Assembly: GCA_016207285.1 (NCBI GenBank)
Contig: JACQPW010000090.1
Span: 1-9,913 of the forward strand
Origin: Candidatus Kerfeldbacteria bacterium
Lineage (GTDB): Bacteria > Patescibacteriota > Patescibacteriia > UBA9570
Reading direction: 5' to 3'
DNA: 9,913 nucleotides
Under the pieces are notes generated by a model, which saw only the letters and a list, made by a program, of their open reading frames with translations, had not been told where the DNA came from and did not search any database. Positions 1 to 4,799 of the stretch are shown in pieces. Position numbers and translations under genes: made by a program. Every line of letters begins with the position of its first letter. Positions within the stretch are counted from its first letter, which is position 1.

Positions 1-824
1 ATATCGAACAAGCCACCATATTGTTCACAGGCATCTTGCAGTGCTTTATACATCCGTTCCAGTTGATCTTCAATTTTTCGCTTAGAAAAGCTGCGCGCTT
101 CACCGTGCAGTTTCACTTGCGCCGGCACCGCATTGCGAATACTGCCACCACGGATGACACCGATATTGGCAGTCGTTTCATGATCAATCCGACCTAATTT
201 CATTTTGCTAATTGCTGTGGCTGCAATTTGAATGGCATTAATGCCTTTTTCTGGCTCGATACCAGAGTGCGCAGCTTTACCATTAATGGTGGCATGGACA
301 TCGGCTAAATAAGCTGATTTGTAATCAATCTCACCAACATTGCCGCCATCCACCACAACGGCGTAGGGAGCATGGAGTAAAGAATAATCCAGTTGACTGG
401 CACCATCAGAAAAAGTTTCTTCTCCAACTGAGAAAATCACTTCTAACGGCGGATGATCGACCTGCGTTTCACGTAAGCGCTGCAGTGTTTCCATAATAGC
501 CACGATACCGGCTTTGTCGTCAGCACCTAGCACTGATTTTCCGTCGGTCATGATCACATCACCACGCATCACCGGACGAATCCGTTTACAGGGCTTCACC
601 GTATCCATATGAGCGCTTAATAATAGCGGTGCGCTCGTAGCGAACTTACCCTGGCCAGCAACATAGGCAATAAGGTTACCTACCCCATCGATTTTAGTTT
701 TGGCTTTTAATCGTACAAGCTGACTACGCAATAGCGTGCGTAGTTCGGCCTCTTGATGTGATGGGCTAGAAATTTTGACATAGCGAAAAAAAAGTTGGAG
801 TACGCGCCGTTCATTGATGTTCAT
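1..824 (-). CDS. M20-family metallopeptidase, peptidase T-like (3' end outside window)
   Basis: The reading frame runs off the left edge; the 274 N-terminal residues are present and the last third or so is missing. M20 enzymes are cytoplasmic di-zinc exopeptidases that release amino acids from short peptides or deacylate amino-acid derivatives. Visible motifs are SAHMDTV (metal His72, catalytic Asp74), LGADDKAG (bridging Asp102), VGEE (catalytic Glu135, metal Glu136), VVVDGG (metal Asp159) and AAHSG (His186, dimerisation-domain His). After VGEE the usual IG-type residues are replaced by TFSDGA. The layout fits the PepT/YqjE-like branch, but subfamily and substrate cannot be settled without the C-terminus. 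The ATG at 824 was chosen because a -10 box (TATACT) ends 6 nt upstream with no room for a Shine-Dalgarno, implying a leaderless mRNA. Its upstream neighbour is a 56-residue gene of unknown function, so context gives no substrate clue. Confidence 0.9.
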   Translation of the reverse strand, partial: MNINERRVLQLFFRYVKISSPSHQEAELRTLLRSQLVRLKAKTKIDGVGNLIAYVAGQGKFATSAPLLLSAHMDTVKPCKRIRPVMRGDVIMTDGKSVLGADDKAGIVAIMETLQRLRETQVDHPPLEVIFSVGEETFSDGASQLDYSLLHAPYAVVVDGGNVGEIDYKSAYLADVHATINGKAAHSGIEPEKGINAIQIAATAISKMKLGRIDHETTANIGVIRGGSIRNAVPAQVKLHGEARSFSKRKIEDQLERMYKALQDACEQYGGLFD

Positions 825-830
825 GCAGAT

Positions 831-859
831 AGTATAGCGGGGTTGGTCTCAATTGTGTA
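831..859 (-). promoter_or_regulatory. Probable leaderless promoter of the M20 peptidase gene
   Basis: On the minus strand TATACT (831-836) matches five of six bases of the sigma-70 -10 consensus. TACACA (854-859) is a weak -35 with a 17-bp spacer. The -10 ends 6 nt before the ATG at 824, so transcription should start at or next to the A of the start codon. The -35 lies partly in the loop of the hairpin at 838-872. Confidence 0.55.
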
Positions 860-872
860 GAGACCAACCCCG
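838..872 (-). terminator. Perfect 13-bp hairpin after the 56-residue gene
   Basis: The arms 838-850 and 860-872 are perfect reverse complements around a 9-nt loop. The stem begins 4 nt after the stop codon of the minus-strand gene at 877-1047, as expected for a terminator. No good U-run follows on the minus strand (CTATACTATC), so termination may be weak or factor-assisted. It also overlaps the promoter of the next gene. Confidence 0.45.
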
Positions 873-876
873 TTGT

Positions 877-1047
877 TTACCAGGCCGTTCCGGCATAGGA
901 CTGTCCATTGAACTGGGCAATCAAAGCCTGAAACTCCGGATGACCCGAATGGTAGCAGGTGTCGTCGTCGACCAGACGGGCACATTCGATGTACCCCCGA
1001 TCGTTCATCCACACTTCAACACCATTTTGTTCAAGACACTTAGCCAT
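877..1047 (-). CDS. Small Cys/His-containing protein of unknown function (56 aa)
   Basis: I do not recognise this protein. It is an acidic, soluble-looking 56-residue product with no signal peptide or membrane segment. It carries Cys4, Cys23 and Cys32, plus His33 and His36 in a CYHSGH motif, so metal binding is possible but unproven. The ATG at 1047 is preferred over a start at 1095 because an AGAGG Shine-Dalgarno lies 6 nt before it; this is one of the few clear ribosome-binding sites in the window. A strong hairpin follows 4 nt after the stop, and a bidirectional terminator at 1203-1229 isolates it upstream, so it is probably monocistronic. The longer alternative would add 16 residues without a visible binding site. 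Confidence 0.55.
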   Translation of the reverse strand: MAKCLEQNGVEVWMNDRGYIECARLVDDDTCYHSGHPEFQALIAQFNGQSYAGTAW

Positions 1048-1066
1048 GGTAGACCTCTGGTTTGAG

Positions 1067-1090
1067 AACGCGAGACTGCTGAAACGCGAG
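1067..1090. repeat. Direct repeat of an 8-bp motif before the small gene
   Basis: The octamer AACGCGAG occurs at 1067-1074 and 1083-1090, a spacing of 16 bp, 20-43 bp upstream of the ATG at 1047. The position and spacing would suit an operator or leader element, but no regulator or clear -10 box is seen nearby. The surrounding stretch 1048-1200 contains no convincing gene or tRNA. Confidence 0.3.
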
Positions 1091-1202
1091 TTCACTACAA
1101 TCAGCCGTAATGAGCTTGCGTTCCATCAGCCATGCGCAGTTCTCGGGTAGGGTTCCTTGAGCTGATTATCTTCAAAGAACCCCGCCTGAACACTCCATAT
1201 GC

Positions 1203-1229
1203 AAAAACCCTACTGTGCGGTAGGGTTTT
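1203..1229. terminator. Bidirectional intrinsic terminator
   Basis: The arms 1204-1213 (AAAACCCTAC) and 1220-1229 (GTAGGGTTTT) form a perfect 10-bp stem around a 6-nt loop. A G+C core is flanked by A-runs on one side and T-runs on the other, so it can act in both directions; on the minus strand the stem ends in five T residues. It separates the G+C-rich island and repeats from the small gene at 877-1047. The stretch 1230-1333 is A+T-rich and shows no gene. Confidence 0.65.
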
Positions 1230-1333
1230 GTGCGGGCAAAACAAAATCCTACCTAGGTAATTAGGTCTACCACAATAATGAGATTGAGTTGTTGAGAGAA
1301 TGTTTGGTACATAAATGTGTTGCCTCCGGTTTT

Positions 1334-1400
1334 AGATCTCTCCCCCGACCCCTCTCTTGCAAGAGAGGGGTGGTCGCCTTAGGCGACCGGGGTGAGATCT
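1334..1400. repeat. REP-like palindromic element with two inner hairpins
   Basis: The outer arms AGATCTC (1334-1340) and GAGATCT (1394-1400) pair and continue through CCCC/GGGG (1342-1345 with 1389-1392). They enclose a perfect 22-nt palindrome (1349-1370) and a 7-bp stem with a TTA loop (1372-1378 with 1382-1388). The fold is a compact three-way junction, typical of dispersed palindromic repeats. An 11-bp part (AAGAGAGGGGT, 1361-1371) is repeated at 1403-1413, next to the island's terminal repeat. Confidence 0.65.
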
Positions 1401-1536
1401 GAAAGAGAGGGGTAACGTAAGGCTGCGTGGAGACGCGAGCGGGTGAAACGGTGTTACCCGCTGACAGCGTACGCCGTCAGATAGCCGGGCCGCACTTCCC
1501 CCAACTACTCTCGTCGCATCTCCTCCCGAGAGACGA

Positions 1537-1833
1537 CTAGTCTTCGGCCAAGAAGTGGCTGATCCCGCCGTGCATCTCGTGACGCATGGCGCGCTGGTGC
1601 TGGGGATCGTCTGGGAGGAGAGCCGCCTCCGGGGGCAGATGAGTCCTCCAGCTCGGCCGGCGAGATGTGGAACGAGGTGGGGTGCTGCATGGGGAGATGA
1701 ACTCACCCATCTCCTCGGTGGTCTCGTCGTCCGTGGGCCGGGAGAACGGAGCGGCAGCCTGGGGCGGCGGGGCGTCTGCCGCAGGGGGCCAGCAGATGGG
1801 AGCGGGGGGTGGGGCGAGACGGCGTTTCGACAT
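1537..1833 (-). CDS. Doubtful Pro/Ala-rich 98-residue reading frame in the island
   Basis: The ATG at 1833 is preceded by GAGGA with a 5-nt spacer, and the frame stays open for 98 codons with many G/C-ending codons in its first half. The product is Pro/Ala-rich at the N-terminus, has an acidic DDETTEEMGEF stretch near residues 34-44, and ends in a His-rich helix-like tail. I recognise no family. All six frames stay open for long stretches in this G+C-rich DNA, so openness is weak evidence. A second minus frame (1505-1690) reads almost as well, so a frameshifted foreign gene or no gene at all are both possible. Confidence 0.28.
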   Translation of the reverse strand: MSKRRLAPPPAPICWPPAADAPPPQAAAPFSRPTDDETTEEMGEFISPCSTPPRSTSRRPSWRTHLPPEAALLPDDPQHQRAMRHEMHGGISHFLAED

Positions 1834-1884
1834 CAGCTTCCTCGTGGGGTGGGGGTCATGGAACCTGGCGCTCGGCGAGCGTCG

Positions 1885-2016
1885 GGGGTTTTACCTCCCC
1901 ATTTTTTACACCTCCCCTGTATCCCCTCCTATTTCAGGAGGGGAACATCAACTCCCTTTCCTGAATAGGAAGGGGGTAGGGGGAAGGTGTTGGAAGTAGG
2001 TGGGGGTAAAATCCCC
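1885..2016. repeat. Large palindromic element with nested hairpins
   Basis: The outer arms (1885-1901 with 2001-2016) pair over about 15 bp with single-base bulges. Inside, ACACC(T)CCCC at 1908-1917 pairs with the GGGG..GGTGT stretch ending at 1990. Within that are two hairpins: 1923-1930 with 1936-1943, and 1954-1962 with 1967-1974. The minus-strand core at 1950-1991 resembles the repeat inside the prephenate dehydratase gene at 4808-4852, so both belong to one dispersed family. Confidence 0.6.
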
Positions 2017-2053
2017 GGCCCGCACTGGCCAGATTCCCTTACGTTACCGATTG

Positions 2054-2085
2054 TAAAGAACAAAATGCCCGCCTTGGTGGGCGGG
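2054..2085 (-). terminator. Intrinsic terminator for leftward transcription
   Basis: On the minus strand CCCGCC (2080-2085) and GGCGGG (2068-2073) form a 6-bp all-G+C stem with a 6-nt loop, followed by the T-rich run CATTTTGTTCTTT. It is downstream of the last gene of the leftward unit (ending at 2271) and just outside the G+C-rich island. Confidence 0.6.
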
Positions 2086-2171
2086 TTCAGACTTGCTTTG
2101 CTACTACTGGGTATTGACCTGTTCTCTACCTAGTTGTATGTCTGTGACCGCCCTGCTACATGAACAATAAA

Positions 2172-2194
2172 CTTACGCACGGTGAGTGTGTAAG
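2172..2194 (-). terminator. Possible first terminator hairpin after the membrane-protein gene
   Basis: CTTACGCAC (2172-2180) pairs with GTGTGTAAG (2186-2194) over 9 bp with one G-U pair and a 5-nt loop. On the minus strand it is followed by TTTATTGTTC, a moderate U-tract. It may act in tandem with the hairpin at 2054-2085. Apart from this the stretch 2086-2270 contains no convincing gene. Confidence 0.4.
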
Positions 2195-2270
2195 TCTTTA
2201 CTGTGATTGTGCAGACGTTCTTAGACATACTTAACCACAAGATACAAGCTTCACTCCTCCTTGTAAATAG

Positions 2271-2609
2271 CTAGCCGCTAGTTATCCACAACCATAAGAC
2301 GGCCAGAACTGTAGTAAGACCGTTAGCCAGCAGGGCTAGCAACCAACCTTTTCGGTACGACATTTCCAATAACAGGGCTAACCCAATACCTTCCACCAAC
2401 CAGACCACCAGTTCAATCAGATAAAACCAAGTCGGCCAAATGGTGACCACGACAGTGGCCAGTGGCTGTGTAAACAGGTTCAGCAGTAACACGATGAGGG
2501 CTACAAACCAAGGTCGCTCACGGATCACTAGTACTAACACTCCGGTCTCAATGGTGACTGTGAGAACGAAAGTAACTAACCAAGTACTATGGATGAGGTT
2601 TATGAGCAC
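2271..2609 (-). CDS. Small integral membrane protein, four predicted helices, unknown function
   Basis: The product is almost wholly hydrophobic, with four likely membrane helices. Counted from the GTG start these are near residues 9-28, 35-55, 61-81 and 88-107. Polar residues stand out inside or between helices: an ET pair in helix 1, an N-L-F-T-Q-P motif in helix 2, two Glu residues in helix 3 and AN in helix 4. I recognise no named family. The start is uncertain. GTG at 2609 gives 112 residues and a 23-nt overlap with the upstream gene. A TTG at 2648 gives 125 residues and a 62-nt overlap, with TATAGT 8 nt before it. I prefer GTG for the shorter overlap and because it starts just before helix 1; neither has a Shine-Dalgarno. 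It is probably co-transcribed with the two surface-protein genes. Confidence 0.65.
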   Translation of the reverse strand: MLINLIHSTWLVTFVLTVTIETGVLVLVIRERPWFVALIVLLLNLFTQPLATVVVTIWPTWFYLIELVVWLVEGIGLALLLEMSYRKGWLLALLANGLTTVLAVLWLWITSG

Positions 2610-3186
2610 GTCGACGGTAAAGATAGATGGACAAAATGATGATGGCAACCAAGCCTACTATACCAATGAATATCAGTACCCCTATAATCATCAGCCCAGG
2701 GAGTAGGTTGGAAAAATCATTGCTATACAGTGGTTCGTAAATTTCTGACCCGTAGACACTCTCAGTTCGCTCCGAATCCGTTAAAGTTAAAATTAGCTCG
2801 TCGTCTGACAATGTGACTGTGTAGTAATCAATCTTGCCCGTGTCCGAAAGACTGCTGGTATGGCTGATGTCAAACGGTTGGCTGGTCAATGTTGCGGCAG
2901 TGGTATCATTAGGTAGGGCTTGCAATGTGGCCTCATCAGCACCTAAGTCACCCGATGAAAAGCACTCATCTTGAACAACGCTATTCTCAAAGACACGACC
3001 GTTACCATAGGGACCGATGCTTGAAATAACAAACGTGTAGGCTGGATAGTCATTTAAGTTTGTAATGACGATACAGTTTTCAGCATAGGATAATGGCTCA
3101 ACGACATCAGCTTGAACTGGCAGTGCAACCACAACGGTCAATCCAACAACCAGGGTGAGTGCTATCCGTTGTATAAGTGTGTTCAT
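2587..3186 (-). CDS. Secreted, C-terminally anchored surface protein, paralog 2 (199 aa)
   Basis: A signal peptide (residues 1-26, likely cut after VQA) leads into an extracytoplasmic domain of about 135 residues. One membrane helix (about 163-190) and a basic tail (YRRRAHK) follow, predicting a type I membrane protein with the bulk outside. Cys38 and Cys75 are shared with the neighbouring paralog and could form a disulfide. Conserved blocks are YAE(N/S)C(I/L)VITNLNDY, QDECF and DYY-V-L-D-E-ILTLTDSE. It arose by tandem duplication with the gene at 3231-3872, the DNA around the C-terminal helix and basic tail being especially alike. The ATG at 3186 lies 6 nt after a perfect TATAAT, so translation is probably leaderless. 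I recognise no family; adhesion, envelope assembly or presentation of a ligand are guesses. Confidence 0.85.
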   Translation of the reverse strand: MNTLIQRIALTLVVGLTVVVALPVQADVVEPLSYAENCIVITNLNDYPAYTFVISSIGPYGNGRVFENSVVQDECFSSGDLGADEATLQALPNDTTAATLTSQPFDISHTSSLSDTGKIDYYTVTLSDDELILTLTDSERTESVYGSEIYEPLYSNDFSNLLPGLMIIGVLIFIGIVGLVAIIILSIYLYRRRAHKPHP

Positions 3187-3191
3187 TTCCG

Positions 3192-3229
3192 CATTATACC
3201 TGCAATTTCCTGGATTCGTCCATCAGATA
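3192..3229. repeat. 38-bp copy of the tyrA 3' end, left by tandem duplication
   Basis: This segment is identical to 3880-3917, which covers the last codons and stop of the dehydrogenase-mutase gene. Here it lies between the two surface-protein genes and encodes nothing complete, but keeps the TATAAT promoter element. It marks the junction of a duplication unit made of the tyrA tail plus one surface-protein gene. Confidence 0.9.
3193..3222 (-). promoter_or_regulatory. Leaderless promoter of surface-protein paralog 2
   Basis: A consensus TATAAT (3193-3198) ends 6 nt before the ATG at 3186. TGGACG (3217-3222) is a four-of-six -35 at an 18-bp spacing. The expected start point falls on the start codon. 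The promoter is derived from tyrA coding sequence. Confidence 0.65.
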
Positions 3230-3230
3230 G

Positions 3231-3872
3231 TTATGAACGAGATTTGCGAGCACGTCGACGGTAAAGATAGATGGCCAGAACAGTGATGGCAACCACACCA
3301 ATCAGACTGATGAGCACTAAACCTCCTAACATGACGGCAACCCCCAGGATACGTGTCCGAAAATCGCTACTAGTAAAAGGTTTATATTGTTGAGAAGGAT
3401 AAACAGAAGAGGTTTTTTCAGAATCAGTTAATGTCAAAATAATTTCTGCATCTGTCAACTCCACTTCATAGTAATCAATCTGTCCATTATCAATACCAAT
3501 GAAACCGCCATTGATCTGACTGATGTCTATAGGTGTACTGACTAACTCGGCCGTGAGCTCGATATCATCGAGCATGACTGAATCAAACTGATCGCTTGCT
3601 AGTGCAGATAACACTACTGTATCAGCATCACTGCCGATTCCAAAGTCATTAAAACATTCATCTTGGATAATGACTGCGTGCTTAATGCCATATTTACCAT
3701 TATCTGTTGAAATGACGAACACATATTCTGAATAGTCATTTAAGTTTGTAATGACTAAACAGCTTTCAGCGTAGGATATTGGTTCCACTATGTCAGCCTG
3801 CAGTGGTAACGCTATAGTTAGTGCAAACAATGCGGCTAGGGTGAGAGTAATCTGACTAGATAACTTTTTCAT
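3231..3872 (-). CDS. Secreted, C-terminally anchored surface protein, paralog 1 (213 aa)
   Basis: The architecture matches the next gene: signal peptide (1-26, likely cut after LQA), an acidic extracytoplasmic domain, one membrane helix (about 174-204) and a basic cytoplasmic tail YRRRARKSRS. Cys38 and Cys73 and the motifs CLVITNLNDY, IIQDECF, DYYEVEL and ILTLTDSEKT are shared with the paralog. The middle (residues 80-130) is longer and divergent, suggesting a variable exposed region. The ATG at 3872 is 8 nt after TATAAT, which overlaps the stop of the upstream tyrA fusion. The gene can thus be read from its own promoter as well as by read-through from the aromatic operon. The basic C-terminus after the helix recalls sorting tails, but no sortase LPXTG or PEP-CTERM motif is present. 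Function unknown. Confidence 0.85.
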   Translation of the reverse strand: MKKLSSQITLTLAALFALTIALPLQADIVEPISYAESCLVITNLNDYSEYVFVISTDNGKYGIKHAVIIQDECFNDFGIGSDADTVVLSALASDQFDSVMLDDIELTAELVSTPIDISQINGGFIGIDNGQIDYYEVELTDAEIILTLTDSEKTSSVYPSQQYKPFTSSDFRTRILGVAVMLGGLVLISLIGVVAITVLAIYLYRRRARKSRS

Positions 3873-3879
3873 CTGACTA

Positions 3880-3917
3880 CATTATACCTGCAATTTCCTG
3901 GATTCGTCCATCAGATA
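3880..3917. repeat. Parental copy of the 38-bp duplicated segment
   Basis: This is the original location of the sequence repeated at 3192-3229: the last codons and stop of the tyrA fusion plus one or two bases. Here it is coding, so it is the parent copy. Confidence 0.9.
3881..3910 (-). promoter_or_regulatory. Promoter of surface-protein paralog 1, inside the tyrA 3' end
   Basis: TATAAT (3881-3886) includes the GTA-TAA end of the dehydrogenase-mutase gene and stands 8 nt before the ATG at 3872. TGGACG (3905-3910) gives a weak -35 at an 18-bp spacing. No Shine-Dalgarno fits in the gap, so the message would have 0-2 leader nucleotides. Confidence 0.6.
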
Positions 3918-4799
3918 ATCATACAGATGGATCACCACTTCAAGTGGAACACCATATTCTTTGGCCAATGTGTTCATACGTAAAAATAACTCCGTTTCCC
4001 GTTTGGCATCTTGCACGGCGACACCACTCGCCTGTTTGGTTTGTCCAATCTGTCTGGCGAGCGCAAATCGTTCCCCTACTAACCGAACAATCGCTTCATC
4101 AATGGCATCAATTTGAGCACGCTGGGTCGCCAACGGTTCAGCGTGACGATCAATATCGTGGTCAAGCTGCTCAATTTTTTTGATGAAATTTTTGCGAATC
4201 GGTTCGGCGTACGGATTCAATGTCTGCATATCATAAAACAACTCCCAGGTATCGTTGGTTACCTTCTGCATCATCTGTAACATATTGTCGTAATCCGGTG
4301 TAGCAATCTGTTGTGGCTCTAAACCAGTGAGTGCACGACCGATGAAGTGAATGAGTGCCTGGCTTTTGGCCATCATCTGATCATGTTCTGTTGGACTACA
4401 CTCGATCGCGATGACGCCACGACTAGTAAACAAGGTTTGTACTTGTTCATAGGCAGCTGCTGGACACTGTAATTTACAAAACACCATCTTGCGGCCTTGC
4501 CAAGAATCACCAGCACTATCAGGACCATACATTGGGTGTGTACCTACACTGTTATTTGGAAACTGTTGCTGCAGGATCTGACACGGGATGGTTTTGATAG
4601 AACCGACATCCATCACAATAGCGTCAGGTGAAATCTTTGATTTCCATTGCTCAATGGCCTGCTCTAAATTACGATTGGGGACAGCAAAGATGACTAATGC
4701 GCAATCCGTTGGATTATCCATCGTCACCTGATTATCCGTCGATAGATGTTTTTGGAGTAAGGTACCAAAACGTCCAGCACCAATTATACCTATGGTCAT
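3882..4799 (-). CDS. tyrA: Prephenate dehydrogenase-chorismate mutase fusion (TyrA-AroQ)
   Basis: Residues 1 to about 200 are an NAD(P)-dependent prephenate dehydrogenase: GIIGAGRFG nucleotide loop (4-12), DVGSIK (64-69), GTHPMYGPDS (His88), and EHDQMMAKSQALIHF with His139 and His151, close to the enterobacterial TyrA pattern. Residues 225-305 are an AroQ-type chorismate mutase with Arg227, the ID-AID segment, Arg244, Lys255, Asp264/Arg267/Glu268, Ser300 and Gln304, matching the catalytic set of the E. coli mutase domain. The order dehydrogenase-then-mutase is the reverse of E. coli TyrA. No ACT domain is visible, so tyrosine feedback through that route is unlikely. The mutase would make prephenate for both this dehydrogenase and the dehydratase encoded just upstream. 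The ATG overlaps the upstream stop (ATGA), implying translational coupling. The last codons carry the promoter of the next gene. Confidence 0.93.
   Translation of the reverse strand: MTIGIIGAGRFGTLLQKHLSTDNQVTMDNPTDCALVIFAVPNRNLEQAIEQWKSKISPDAIVMDVGSIKTIPCQILQQQFPNNSVGTHPMYGPDSAGDSWQGRKMVFCKLQCPAAAYEQVQTLFTSRGVIAIECSPTEHDQMMAKSQALIHFIGRALTGLEPQQIATPDYDNMLQMMQKVTNDTWELFYDMQTLNPYAEPIRKNFIKKIEQLDHDIDRHAEPLATQRAQIDAIDEAIVRLVGERFALARQIGQTKQASGVAVQDAKRETELFLRMNTLAKEYGVPLEVVIHLYDYLMDESRKLQV

Larger units (their letters stand above)
1411..2048. other. G+C-rich island bounded by a 12-bp inverted repeat
   Basis: GGTAACGTAAGG at 1411-1422 and its exact reverse complement at 2037-2048 bracket a segment much richer in G+C (about two thirds by eye in its core) than the flanking genes. 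The first 80 nt of the interior hold several short hairpins, for example CTGAC/GTCAG at about 1470-1490. The right end holds the palindromic element at 1885-2016. No transposase, integrase or Rfam family was recognised, and no target-site duplication is obvious. It could be a small non-autonomous mobile element, a large structured RNA closed by the terminal repeat, or a decayed foreign fragment. Confidence 0.5.

Noticed and set aside
853..1150. Plus-strand frames opposite the small Cys/His gene.
   Set aside because: They have no ribosome-binding site or promoter and look like shadows of the minus-strand gene and its leader.
1048..1200. Possible tRNA or tRNA-like element near GAGTTCACTAC.
   Set aside because: No acceptor stem or D-arm can be matched around this T-arm-like sequence.
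1505..1999. Several open frames on both strands in the G+C-rich island (for example 1555-1968 plus, 1667-1999 plus, 1332-1706 minus, 1505-1690 minus).
   Set aside because: Stops are rare in this composition, the frames overlap each other, they read through hairpin repeats, and their products show no recognisable domain. Only the one with a Shine-Dalgarno was kept, at low confidence.
1334..2016. CRISPR array or attachment sites suggested by the repeated G/C palindromes.
   Set aside because: There is no regular repeat-spacer spacing, no cas gene and no integrase. The hairpins fit dispersed palindromic repeats better.
1411..2048. RNase P RNA, tmRNA, group I or group II intron.
   Set aside because: The conserved cores I know for these RNAs (for example GAGGAAAGTCC of RNase P RNA, the tmRNA tRNA-like ends, or a group II domain V) were not seen.
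2130..2228. Minus-strand 32-codon frame beginning MSKNVCTITV downstream of the membrane-protein gene.
   Set aside because: The nearest AAGGAGG is about 27 nt from the ATG, too far to serve it, and the frame passes through the hairpin at 2172-2194. There is not enough support to call a gene.
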